This document shows, in pieces, positions 11,401 to 18,484 of a stretch of DNA of 64,000 bases (its first letter is position 1; each line of letters begins with the position of its first letter). The stretch comes from Streptomyces liliifuscus (GTDB taxonomy: Bacteria; Actinomycetota; Actinomycetes; Streptomycetales; Streptomycetaceae). The notes beneath the pieces are model-generated. The model saw nothing but the letters and a program-made list of their open reading frames with translations. It was not told the origin of the DNA and ran no database searches. The stretch spans positions 1,426,001 through 1,490,000 of the forward strand of contig NZ_CP066831.1 in NCBI RefSeq assembly GCF_016598615.1, read 5' to 3'. Position numbers and translations under genes: made by a program.

Positions 11401-12666
11401 TCCGCCCGCGATGATCGCGTGCGTGGGCCGCAACTCCCGTACGGCTTCGAGCTGGGCGTTTCTGGTCTCCTCGGGGGCGAATCCGAGCACGCCGACACCC
11501 CAGGGCCGCCCGGACACTGCGGCGCGGGTCTGCTCCAGGACCGTACGCGTCTGCTCTCCGCTCGCGAGGGCCAGCGCGATGAACGGCAGGGCCCCGTCCG
11601 CGGCGACGGCTGCGGCGAACCGCGCCTGGTCGCTGACCCGGGTCATCGGCCCCTGGGCGACGGGCACCCGCGTGCCGAGAGCCCGGCTCATCGGAGACCC
11701 TGGGCGCAGTGCCGCGCCCGGCCCGTCATCGCGTACGGCGTCCCGTACGGAGGCGATCAGGGCACGGACCGTCCGGCCCGCGTCACCCCAGCGCTCGGCG
11801 AAGCGGGCGGCGAGGAAGCCGTCCTGACCGACCGGCAGGAGCTGGGTACGGGGGTCCTGGGCACCGAGCATCCCCGACACCAGCAGTGGGTCGTCGGCCG
11901 GGACGCGCGGGGCGTCCGGGCCCCGGCGGTGCAGCACCCGGTGCCCGCCCACCACGACTGTCTCCGAACCGTCCATGGACCGTAGTGCCGCGGCTGCCGG
12001 TTCCGGCAACCTCGCCTCGGCGAGCAGCGCCAACTGGCTGTCCAGGACCACTCCGGCCGCCCCGCCGGCCACGGCGGCCGCCGCCGTACGGGGGCCGATG
12101 CCGCCGCAGGCCCAGACAGGGAGGTCGACGCCGGGCTCGGCGAGCAGGTGCTGGAGCAGGACGAAGGTGCTGAGCTCCCCGGTCCGGCCGCCGCTCTCGC
12201 TGCCGCGGGCGATCAGACCGTGCGCTCCGGCGCGGACCGCCGCCAGAGCCTGCTCCAGGTCCGTGACCTCCACCAGGACCCGGCGCGTCGCGGTGACCTC
12301 GTCGATCTGCCATGGCGAATCCATGCCGAGGACGATGGTATGAAGGCCACCGTCGTCTCGCTTTCCCGGCTTTCCGCTCTTCTTTCCAGGCGCGAATTCT
12401 CCGGGTTCGAGTTTCCCGGGATCCAGTTCGCCAGGATCCAGTTCTCCGGGAGCGATCCGGCAGTGTGCTCCGACCCGCACTCCGAACGGTCCCGGTGCCC
12501 AGCGCCGGAGGGACGCCAGGGCCTCTCTGGCTCTTCGGTCACCGACCCCCAGGTCAAGTACCCCTAAGCCGCCCGCACGGCTGACTGCGGCGGCAAGCCT
12601 GGCCTCGGGTTCACCGAACGGGGTGATTCCAATGATCATGTCCTCGGCGCGCACAGCAGACGTCAT
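5449..12666 (-). CDS. Iterative type I synthase: tandem NPD-like flavin domains, KS-AT-ACP-KR
   Basis: 2405 residues, first gene of the operon. Two nitronate-monooxygenase/PfaD-like barrels fill about residues 10-650 (GSESGG in the first, GSECGG in the second), plausibly built-in enoyl reductases. Then: ketosynthase (about 695-1140; cysteine in ACASS, EAHGTGT, GHTKCAAG); acyltransferase (about 1305-1600; GHSYGE); one ACP (about 1795-1880) with the PUFA-type motif IDSIKR; and ketoreductase (about 2120-2405; GGARGIT, catalytic Ser and Tyr-x3-Asn in YAAAN). I chose ATG 12666 because GGAG lies just upstream; an in-frame GTG at 12696 would add 10 residues. The first barrel has a GELDP-type repeat insertion near residues 75-95. 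Reducing iterative synthesis with the next two genes is inferred; the product is unknown. Confidence 0.88.
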   Translation of the reverse strand: MTSAVRAEDMIIGITPFGEPEARLAAAVSRAGGLGVLDLGVGDRRAREALASLRRWAPGPFGVRVGAHCRIAPGELDPGELDPGKLEPGEFAPGKKSGKPGKRDDGGLHTIVLGMDSPWQIDEVTATRRVLVEVTDLEQALAAVRAGAHGLIARGSESGGRTGELSTFVLLQHLLAEPGVDLPVWACGGIGPRTAAAAVAGGAAGVVLDSQLALLAEARLPEPAAAALRSMDGSETVVVGGHRVLHRRGPDAPRVPADDPLLVSGMLGAQDPRTQLLPVGQDGFLAARFAERWGDAGRTVRALIASVRDAVRDDGPGAALRPGSPMSRALGTRVPVAQGPMTRVSDQARFAAAVAADGALPFIALALASGEQTRTVLEQTRAAVSGRPWGVGVLGFAPEETRNAQLEAVRELRPTHAIIAGGRPSQAEALERAGIRTFLHVPSPGLLRQFLDAGARRFVFEGSECGGHVGPRASFSLWEAQLAVLEDFLEGADAETAGRVEVCFAGGVHDERSSAMVAALAAPLTARGAAVGVLMGTAYLFTDEAVECGAVQPLFQQQVMAATRTALLETAPGHATRCVPSPFSENYREFEAELRERGVPERRIWEELERLNVGRLRIASKGIERDATGELAAVAEERQLSEGMFMAGEVAVLRSATTTINALHGSVTTGAAGFLAARTALLRERLGMDTAEEPAEPEPLDVAVVGMACMFPGAPDLAAYWANILGGHDGVGEVPADRWDPAVHYSEGTDGATPSKWGGFLPRIPFDPLRYGIPPTSLGSIEPVQLLALEAARRALEDTGYGERARGFDRSRTSVVFGAEAGSDLSNAATLRAVLPSYYGEVPAGLDGQLPRLTEDSFPGMLANVISGRIANRLDLGGANYTVDAACASSLAAVDVACKELVGGTSDVVLCGGADLHNGINDYALFSSVHALSPTGRSRAFDSSADGIALGEGIACVVLKRLADAERDGDRIYGVIKGVGSSSDGRSLGLTAPRPEGQRAALERAYHNAGISPADVGLVEAHGTGTVVGDRTELTILSEVFTEAGAKSGGCALGSVKSQIGHTKCAAGLAGLIKTVLSLYTGVKPPTLHMKRPNQAWQEESSPFVFHARPRPWAAPAEERVAGLSAFGFGGTNFHVVLSAHTAAEPPAHGLDSWPAELFTFRGTDPAAARRAIEDVLKAAETDGRPWRLRDLALSASRRADARHEPVQAAVVATDVDGLIGQLRRALAGEHDPAGGIHLADAGRALADVSEQARVDVGRVSADAGLAGVGAGPAGADEGLAGTGVGHVGVGAGQAPPGPRRAAGADGKVAFLFPGQGSQRPGMLADVFIAFPELQHYLHLGRDHADALYPPAAFDTAARDRRRAGITDTRVAQPALGIAGLAAHALLTAAGVRPDMAAGHSYGELVALCAAGALTPEALLELSAERAAAILSAVGEDPGTMAAVTAEAEDVERALRETGAPATVVVANHNSPRQTVISGPTEAMATAVSLLRAAGHRAERIPVACAFHSPVVAAGGERFAEALASRTVRTPEFPVWSNRTAAPYGDHADEIRAELAAQIGAPVGFVAQIEAMYEAGARIFVEAGPGSILTRLVAQILGDRPHRTVACEPRHDSGLRGWLDALAQLAVAGLPVRTGWLFQGRDAVDATRTPEPKRPGWTVDGQLVRTAAGELLPGALAPARRVVETTVTTSHANHGNGVPADRDALIVEYLRTSREMVAAQRDVLLTYFGATAGEWIPAPAAPVVPAVSTGVGTHLRAVPAAAELPVAQQPPVPGPGAAAAPTTAEMPAAETVTAAVTEADVLAVVLEIISERTGYPVDMIEPDLDLEADLSIDSIKRAEIAGELAKRLGAGGGVDVAGLDDAELEDLAKARTAASVTSWLAARLAGPAEPSGGTAAGGTETPESVAVTGEAPKRFQLRPVLLEQQDGDGSADASAVLAGKRFVLLGDESEDVSREVCSRLAAHGADAVVLGPEHLLTEADGRVDGVLYLDSLADSSSPVLPHAFPVFQAALRRGPRWMLAARAADGDSPSLRSAGLHGLFRTVAREYPETVARVVDLAEATPVAVADALVAELLAAEPAPVVLRTVAGRHGLELVETPLGALGTTGAGPAGDGAAEAAAIGLDRDSVVLLVGGARGITATFAAALAAASRCRIELLGRTPAPTGPEDPAIAAAADRAALRTVLAARAGGGVTPADINREAELVLAQREITATLAELTALGSTARYHSVDFREPDAALQAVKEIHAEHGRLDGVVYAAGVIEDRLIADKTAESFQRVYETKTSGAETLLTALEEFPNGPAFAVLFGSISAVLGNRGQVDYAAANDALQSLGVDWAARTGHRALTVHWGPWAPTGGHTGMVTPELGREYARRGIKLIDPEEGTAALLRELAWGDESAGAVVYTSSGW

Positions 12667-13571
12667 GATTCTCCGAAATAATCGGTGAGACTGCACGGTG
12701 GGGGGTGCCTGGAGACGACGAATTGGCCCACGCGGACATACACCGTTTACACGGCGTCGGGGGGGGAAACTCCCACGCGAAAACCAACCCGTTGGAAGCT
12801 AGCGCCACAGTTACCCGTCGGTCAACATCGCACCGACCTCCCGCTACGCCGTGGAATCGATCCAGCCAAGCCCCGTCGGGCCCCAAGAACCGAAAACCCG
12901 GCCAATTGCAATCAGTCACTACGCTAGCCGGACGACAGCGCCGCAAGTCCGCCAAAAGCAGCGCCATGATTCACCCCTGTGAAACACGGACGGCAGCGCA
13001 GGGCCACTCTGTAAAATTCACATGTCCGTACGAGAAGTCCTTGTCAGGCCGCACGCCGAAGATCCGCACGCGGCGCGATGTCGAGAAACAAATCCCCACA
13101 CACCTGACTCCATCGCGGGACACCGTCCCGGCTCATTCACAGGGATTTCCCTTTTACCCGCGCTCTCCCCCCGAACCGCCAGCAGAATTTTACCCCTCCG
13201 CAACCGCACGACGTTTCAAGAATCGCCTCGCCGACACCGGGAGACCGCACTTCGGATCAATCGGTCGAATCGCTCGCGAGAAACCAATCACTCCGGGCCG
13301 GCCACGACAATCCGGCCTGGGGCCCGGACGCACCACGACGACTCCCCCACCCCGACTGTGATCTACACCGCAGAGGCAACCCCGCCGCCGACACCGACGT
13401 CTTGATCGACAACGAGGTGGCGCGGCGGCGCCGGTGACCCGTCGCCCCAGGACACATGGCCCGGGGTGGAAAACAGGGCACTATACACATCGCGTATACA
13501 CACCGTGTATACGCGTGCGGAGTCAGGTCCGCCACCGCCTCGTCCGAGCATCGGCAGACCGAAAGGCACGC
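12667..13571. other. 905-bp intergenic region between the PKS operon and the TPR-GGPPS operon
   Basis: This divergent spacer is clearly less GC-rich than the genes around it. Reading frames that stay open here have no codon-position bias and I do not accept them. The right end holds a perfect 11-bp inverted repeat (13491-13515). A weaker similar stretch, ATACACCGTTTACAC, lies at 12738-12752, about 70 bases before the synthase start. It presumably contains the promoters for both operons. No tRNA or known riboswitch pattern was recognised. Confidence 0.6.
13491..13515. promoter_or_regulatory. Perfect palindrome, candidate repressor operator
   Basis: The arms CGCGTATACAC and GTGTATACGCG are exact reverse complements separated by 3 bases. 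The first arm is preceded at 13482-13489 by another TATACACA. The site is 56 bases upstream of the TPR gene start in an AT-richer stretch, which is where a dimeric repressor (GntR-, TetR- or PadR-like) would block transcription. The cognate regulator is not identifiable in the window. Confidence 0.6.
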
Positions 13572-14879
13572 ATGTACGGCAAGGCATTCGCACCCGAGTA
13601 CCAAGGTGCGCTCACCACCCTGTCCGTGAACTCCTCCCTGGTCGACGTACTGGCCGCGGGCACCGAGCAGTTGCGTGCCGCCGAGCGCGCCGGAGCACGG
13701 GGAGAGGTGGCCCGCTCGGGTCTCGCGGTCGCGGAGGCGCACCGGCGGCTCGGGCAGGTGGGTGACGCCGACCGTGCGTGGAAGGCGAGTTACCGTGCGG
13801 CCCGGGAGGCCGGGGACACCGCCGCGATGGCATGGGCCCTGTGGAGCGGCGGCACGCTGGCACGCCAGCGGGGCGCGTTCCCTCTCGCCTGGCGGCTGCT
13901 GGGGCTCGCGGCCGAGTTCGGCGAGCGCGGCGGCGACATCGTCGTGCGCGGCTACTCGCTGGCCGGGATGGCGGAGACGGGACGCATCCAGGGCGACTAC
14001 GAGGCGGTCGGCGCGCTGCACGAGCAACTCCTGGCCGAGGCACGCAAGCGCGGCGAGGCGCGGCACACCGTGTGGGCCCTGGAGGGCATCGCGCAGATAC
14101 ACCGCAACACCGGCTCGTACGACACGGCGTACGCGATGTTCGAGGAGGCCGCGGAGATCGCCGGACGGGCCGACGATCGGCGCGGCCACGCGTGGGCGCT
14201 GCGCGGCCTGGCCGACATCGTGTCCGTCCGCGACGGGGATGCCGGGCGCGCGCTCGACCTGCTCGCCGAGGCCGAGGTGACCTGCCGGGAGATGAACCTG
14301 TCGAGCGCGCTGGCCTACAACCACAAGATGCGCGGCAACGTCCTCTACCGGGCCGGGCGTTACGCGGAGGCCCGGGACGTCTACACCCGGGCACTGGCGG
14401 AGTTCCGCGCGATGAGCGAGCCCCGCGGGGAGGCGCTGTCCCGGCTCGGCCTCGCCAAGTCCCTGGCCCACCTGGGCCACGACCTCGCGGACACGGCGGC
14501 CGAACTGGCCGACCTGGCCCAGGTATTGGAACGCATCGGGCTGCGGCACGCACGGCAGATGGTGGCTCGCGCGCAGGCAGAGTTGGGCATCGTGGCGGAT
14601 ACGGCCGCCGACGCGGGTGCGAACGTTCGGGCGGCCACAATGCCGGACGCGGGCGCCCTGACCGGCAACGAGACGAGCGCGCACTCCTCCGACCCGGTGG
14701 CGGCAGGCACGGACAGCCCGGCCACCCCCACGCCGACTCCCGGCACGCCGGCCGCCACTGCCCCTGTCACTGCCACCGCCACCGCCACCGCCACCGCCAC
14801 CGAAGTAGATGCGGCTGCGACAGCGACAGCGGCCGACACCCCAGCAACCACCCTCGCAAGCAAGGAGGTTCAGCGATGA
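13572..14879 (+). CDS. TPR-repeat protein with disordered Ala/Thr tail
   Basis: 435 residues. About 40-340 form degenerate tetratricopeptide-type helical repeats (Ala/Gly/Leu-rich 34-residue units such as the one containing GEARHTVWALEGIAQIHRNT), a fold that mediates protein contacts. The last 90 residues are low-complexity Ala/Thr/Pro, partly encoded by a CCACCG microsatellite near 14770-14800. The ATG at 13572 has GAAAGG about 10 bases upstream; longer in-frame starts would run into the palindromic operator. The stop overlaps the ATG of the polyprenyl synthase gene (ATGA), so the two are co-translated. A partner or scaffold for the prenyltransferase is an inference from that coupling; no enzymatic motif is visible. 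Confidence 0.75.
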   Translation: MYGKAFAPEYQGALTTLSVNSSLVDVLAAGTEQLRAAERAGARGEVARSGLAVAEAHRRLGQVGDADRAWKASYRAAREAGDTAAMAWALWSGGTLARQRGAFPLAWRLLGLAAEFGERGGDIVVRGYSLAGMAETGRIQGDYEAVGALHEQLLAEARKRGEARHTVWALEGIAQIHRNTGSYDTAYAMFEEAAEIAGRADDRRGHAWALRGLADIVSVRDGDAGRALDLLAEAEVTCREMNLSSALAYNHKMRGNVLYRAGRYAEARDVYTRALAEFRAMSEPRGEALSRLGLAKSLAHLGHDLADTAAELADLAQVLERIGLRHARQMVARAQAELGIVADTAADAGANVRAATMPDAGALTGNETSAHSSDPVAAGTDSPATPTPTPGTPAATAPVTATATATATATEVDAAATATAADTPATTLASKEVQR

Positions 14880-15961
14880 CAGTGACGACCTCCGCGCCGC
14901 ATCCGCCCCTCCCCACCACGACCGATGCCGATCGCGCCGTTCAACTCCTCGACCGCAGCCGGGCGTTGGTGCGCCCCGCGCTGACCGAGGCGGTAGGTCG
15001 GCTGCACCCGTGGGTGGGCGAGATGGCGGCGTACTCCTTCGGCTGGCGCGAGGTCAGTGGCGCGCCCGCCGCGCCAGGCACCGCGGCGGGCGGCAAGGGG
15101 CTGCGGCAGGCCCTTGCCGTCCTGGGCGCGAAGGCGGCCGGGGCACCCGCGGGCGCGGGAGTGAGCGCGGCCGTCGCGGTGGAACTGGTGCACACCTTCT
15201 CGCTGCTCCACGACGACATCATGGACGGCGACGCGACCCGGCGGGGCCGCCCCACGGTCTGGAAGGCGTACGGCACCGGCCCTGCCGTCCTCGCGGGGGA
15301 CGCGCTGTTCGCCCTCGCCGTGGAGACCTTGGCCTCGGCGCCCGGCAACGACATCCCATCGGCTGTCCGCCACCTGTCCACCGCGCTCAACGACCTCGTC
15401 AGCGGTCAGGCCGACGACCTGCTCTTCGAGTCGCGTCCCTGGACGGGTCCGGAAGCCGTCGGCCCCGACGAATACCGGGCGATGGCCGAGAACAAGACCG
15501 GCGCGCTGCTGGGCTGTGCCGCCGCCCTGGGCGCCGTAGTCGCCGGGGCTCCGGCGACTACGGTCACCGCGCTCGACCGCGCGGGCCGTCATCTCGGCGT
15601 GGCCTTCCAGGTGATCGACGACCTCCTGGGCATCTGGGGCGACCCCGCCGTCACGGGCAAGCCGGTCCACGCGGACCTGCGTCGGCGCAAGAAGACGTTC
15701 CCGGTTCTGGCGTCTCTCGACACCCCGGCCGCCGCCCGCCCGCTCGCCCGTCTCCTGGGGGGCGCCGAAGAGCTCGACGACACGACCGCCCGCCGGGCCG
15801 CCGCCGTGATCGAGGAGGCCGGCGGCCGGAGCGCCGCGCTGGCGGAGGCCCACCGTCACATCGCCCACGTCCACGCGTGCCTCGACAGCCTCCCCACGGC
15901 TTCGCACGCGGCCGACGATCTTCGTGCGCTGCTGGCTTTCCTCGTACGTCGCGAGATGTGA
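14876..15961 (+). CDS. Polyprenyl (geranylgeranyl-type) diphosphate synthase
   Basis: 361-residue all-helical trans-prenyltransferase that would condense isopentenyl diphosphate with an allylic diphosphate. The first aspartate-rich motif is DDIMD (113-117), flanked by LLH and followed by RRGRPTVW. The second is DDLLGIWGD (248-256), the shortened form common in actinobacterial GGPP synthases, followed by the KK of RRRKKTFPV. Length and motifs fit the short-chain (C15-C20) class; chain length cannot be fixed from sequence alone. It is translated by ATGA overlap with the TPR gene and has AGGAGG upstream. No terpene cyclase or phytoene synthase is in the window, so the destination of the product is unknown; prenyl supply for a membrane lipid made near the divergent synthase operon is speculation. 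Confidence 0.9.
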   Translation: MTVTTSAPHPPLPTTTDADRAVQLLDRSRALVRPALTEAVGRLHPWVGEMAAYSFGWREVSGAPAAPGTAAGGKGLRQALAVLGAKAAGAPAGAGVSAAVAVELVHTFSLLHDDIMDGDATRRGRPTVWKAYGTGPAVLAGDALFALAVETLASAPGNDIPSAVRHLSTALNDLVSGQADDLLFESRPWTGPEAVGPDEYRAMAENKTGALLGCAAALGAVVAGAPATTVTALDRAGRHLGVAFQVIDDLLGIWGDPAVTGKPVHADLRRRKKTFPVLASLDTPAAARPLARLLGGAEELDDTTARRAAAVIEEAGGRSAALAEAHRHIAHVHACLDSLPTASHAADDLRALLAFLVRREM

Positions 15962-16092
15962 CCAACTCCTTTGTCACACGGGCCCCTTGACGCCGTAGAA
16001 AGCCCTTGCCAAACTCACCGCCCGCCATAGAAAACGCTTGCTGCGACTCATTCGCGCGGGCGGCGGACCCCCACACAGGAGAAGAAGACGAG

Positions 16093-17349
16093 ATGGGACG
16101 CAGAGCCGCACCTCACCTCATCCGCAAGACCGCCACGGCCACCACGGCCACCACGGCCACCACGGCCACCCAACCCCCCACACCCGCCGGAGCCCGCAGG
16201 AGGCGGGCCGGCGTCACCGTCGCGTGCGCGACCGCCCTCCTCACCGGAGCAGCCCTGCTCACGGCCCCCGCGAGCGCGGCCCCGCAACAGGCGGCGGCAG
16301 CGTGCGGCGAGGGCTCGTACCAGGCCGAGGCCGTGCTGAACGGCAGCACCTGGACCGCCCGGCGGGGCAGCAGTGTCACGTACACCGGAACCGACATGCG
16401 GGCCGCGATGCAGGCGGCAGTCAACAGCCTTACGGCGGGCCGTACTTCGAAGGAACGGGTGGTGGTGCGCGGCTCGGGCGCCATCGGCGCGGGTTCCCGG
16501 GTCTCCCTGCCGAGCTACACCGTGCTCGACGTCTGCGGCACCATCAATGTCACCGGTTCGGGCTCCGGCGACCAGGCCCCGGTCTACGCACGCGGCGCCC
16601 GGGACATCGAGGTCCAGCATCTGAACCTCACCGGCACCCCGCTGTACGGCATCTTCATGCGCAACGTCACCAACGTCGTACTCGGCCAGATCGACATGCG
16701 CCTCTCCCGCGGTCTCGGCGTACGCATCGACAACCGCGGCGACACCAGCCAGTGGACACGCAACGTCCGGATCGACAACGTGTACGTCTCCGGGGCGAGC
16801 AGCCACGCCGTGGAGACGTACGGGGTCGACGGCCTCACCATCGGTACGGTCACCGCGCGCAACGTTGGCGAGTCCGGTCTGCTGCTGAACCAGACCATCA
16901 ACGCGACGGTCGCGAAGGTCGACGCGGACGGCGCGGGTGCCGGTACGGGGTACGCGGCCTTCCGCATGGCCAACCGCAACGGCCGGATCGGCAGCGGCTA
17001 CCCGACCAACGTGCGGGTCGGCGAGGTCGTCTCGCGCGGCGGCGGCAGGGGCGTCTTCTGCGTCTCCGAGAGCGGCGGCGCGACCATCGACCGGGTGACC
17101 ATCTCCAACACCGGCAACAACGCGATCCTGATCGAGAACTGCTACAACGTGAACCTCGCCGCCCAGAGCGGCAGTGTCACGGGCGGCGGTGAGATCCGGC
17201 TGGCCGCCCGCTCGGAGTTCCCGAACAACTCGGACATCACCGTCCAGAATCTGAGGGTGACCAACTCCTCGATCCGGGAGAGCCCTTGCGGTGACAACAC
17301 CACGTTCCGCAACAACACCCTGGTCAACAGCACCCAGACCATCTGCTGA
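16093..17349 (+). CDS. Secreted right-handed parallel beta-helix protein
   Basis: 418 residues. A long N-region with an Ala/Thr repeat (encoded by a CCACGG microsatellite at about 16135-16170) and RRRRAG leads into a hydrophobic core and an ALA-type cleavage region (SASAAP), so export is likely. The mature part is a repetitive beta-helix of the pectate-lyase-like superfamily, with Asn/Val/Ile-rich rungs (for example NVVLGQIDMRLSRGLGVRID) and scattered cysteines. I see no complete catalytic signature, so a polysaccharide lyase, glycosidase or adhesin role is open. The ATG at 16093 follows AGGAGAAG by about 10 bases; an earlier in-frame ATG at 16006 would put 29 residues before the signal peptide. 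Only 131 bases separate it from the synthase gene upstream. Confidence 0.75.
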   Translation: MGRRAAPHLIRKTATATTATTATTATQPPTPAGARRRRAGVTVACATALLTGAALLTAPASAAPQQAAAACGEGSYQAEAVLNGSTWTARRGSSVTYTGTDMRAAMQAAVNSLTAGRTSKERVVVRGSGAIGAGSRVSLPSYTVLDVCGTINVTGSGSGDQAPVYARGARDIEVQHLNLTGTPLYGIFMRNVTNVVLGQIDMRLSRGLGVRIDNRGDTSQWTRNVRIDNVYVSGASSHAVETYGVDGLTIGTVTARNVGESGLLLNQTINATVAKVDADGAGAGTGYAAFRMANRNGRIGSGYPTNVRVGEVVSRGGGRGVFCVSESGGATIDRVTISNTGNNAILIENCYNVNLAAQSGSVTGGGEIRLAARSEFPNNSDITVQNLRVTNSSIRESPCGDNTTFRNNTLVNSTQTIC

Positions 17350-17374
17350 GGTCCGCCAGGGGTCGGTAGGGCAG

Positions 17375-17476
17375 TCAGTACGGCAGGAGTCGGCCCGAGG
17401 GGGTCCTGCGATCGATCGTCGTGTCGCGCGCGGTGGTCGTGCGGCGGGTGGGACGGATGCGGATCCGGCGGTTCAT
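17375..17476 (-). CDS. Possible 33-residue very basic small protein
   Basis: A short frame on the minus strand begins with ATG preceded by GAGGAGG at ideal spacing and encodes an Arg/Thr-rich peptide (starts MNRRIRIRPTRR, ends LLPY). There is no recognisable family. It lies downstream of the 76-residue gene on the same strand. The strong ribosome site is the main support, and chance is possible in GC-rich DNA. Confidence 0.3.
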   Translation of the reverse strand: MNRRIRIRPTRRTTTARDTTIDRRTPSGRLLPY

Positions 17477-17643
17477 GGCGGCCTCCTCATTCCTGGTGCC
17501 ACCAGCCTCCGCGCCACCGCGGCCCCGCACATCGTGCCCGTGGAGGCCTTCGCCCTGGTCCCGTGGTGTCAGTCGCCGGGGGCGAGGTACTCCCGAGGAA
17601 GGACGTGGGCCCCTACACCCGCCCTCTCACCTGCGTACGGCCG

Positions 17644-17871
17644 TCAGGGGCGGCGCGGCTCCGGACCCCAGTAGGACGGGCCTCCGCCGCGCCATTCGAT
17701 GAGCGGCGACACCGCGACCTCGTTCTCGTCGAACTCCAGGCCCGCGCGGCGCAGGAACTCGACGACGTCCGGGAGGTTCATGGCGACGCCGATCGACTCG
17801 CCGTGGACCGTCACGCGCCGCCCGCCCTCCTCCTGCGGCGGGTGCACGACCACTACGGGATGTTCCGACAT
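17644..17871 (-). CDS. Small conserved-type hypothetical protein
   Basis: 75 residues starting MSEHPVVVVHPP and ending with a Gly/Pro/Arg-rich tail. The ATG at 17871 has GAGG 6-10 bases upstream; the longer frame upstream has no start with a ribosome site and overlaps the terminator hairpin. The middle contains an acidic helix (LPDVVEFLRRAGLEFDENEV). There is no signal peptide or membrane segment and I do not recognise a function. The compact size and codon use look like a genuine Streptomyces small gene. Confidence 0.65.
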   Translation of the reverse strand: MSEHPVVVVHPPQEEGGRRVTVHGESIGVAMNLPDVVEFLRRAGLEFDENEVAVSPLIEWRGGGPSYWGPEPRRP

Positions 17872-17937
17872 GCCCTCAGCCTCACCCGGACCGCCCCGGC
17901 GCGCATCCGGGGGCCGCAATCGCTTCGCCGAGAACGA

Positions 17938-17974
17938 CGTCGGCGTGCGCCTCCCCACGAGACGCACGCCGACG
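17938..17974. terminator. Stem-loop terminator between two minus-strand genes
   Basis: Arms CGTCGGCGTGCG and CGCACGCCGACG form a perfect 12-bp stem with a 13-base loop, just downstream of the small secreted-protein gene at 18002. There is no T-tract, as is usual in Streptomyces. Confidence 0.65.
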
Positions 17975-18001
17975 GGCCGGGCCGTTCGGTACTCGACGGC
18001 T

Positions 18002-18298
18002 CTACTCGAAGGCCCCGACCAGTCCCATGGCGGGGGCCGCGAGGTCGGTCACCTGGTGGAGCTGCTCCAGCTGGTAGAGGCCGTTCAGCTCGTTGAGCTT
18101 GTCGAGCTGGTCGGAGACCCTCGGCATCTGGGCCTTGTGCTCCGCGGGAAGGTCGCTCACGGCGAGCGAGTCGAGCATCGCGATGGGGTTCACCTTTCCC
18201 GTCTCCGGGGTGGTGGCAGCGGTCGCGGACGGTACGGCAAGGCCCGTGACGCCGACGGCGAGGCCAACGGCGGCGACGATACGTCGTGTTGAGATCAT
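18002..18298 (-). CDS. Small secreted helical protein
   Basis: 98 residues. A classical signal peptide (RR, hydrophobic core VAAVGLAVGVTGLA, cleavage near ATA-A) precedes a mature peptide of about 70 residues, which is a Leu/Asn/Gln-rich amphipathic helix (LDKLNELNGLYQLEQLHQV). No cysteines and no enzyme motif are present. GAAGG lies only about one base before the ATG, so the ribosome site is weak. Short exported helical proteins of this type are common in Streptomyces. A surface role is possible, but nothing in the sequence assigns one. Confidence 0.7.
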   Translation of the reverse strand: MISTRRIVAAVGLAVGVTGLAVPSATAATTPETGKVNPIAMLDSLAVSDLPAEHKAQMPRVSDQLDKLNELNGLYQLEQLHQVTDLAAPAMGLVGAFE

Positions 18299-18484
18299 GC
18301 CTTCAGCAACGGTGGCGGGCCGCCCACGGACACGGCCGCACCCGGCTCCTCACCCGACAGGCTCATCGGCCCGGCTGCGCTTGCCGTGGCCGCCGTGCCG
18401 GAGGAGTCTCGGAGGGAGAGGCCCTCAACGGTCCGCTCCACGGCGGGCCGCGGTCTTCGCCAGTGGTCCACAAGGAGGTCCATC

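Noticed and set aside
12705..13361. Open frame of about 218 codons in the spacer before the TPR gene
   Set aside because: There is no codon-position bias, no ribosome site and no recognisable fold; the region is AT-richer and likely regulatory.
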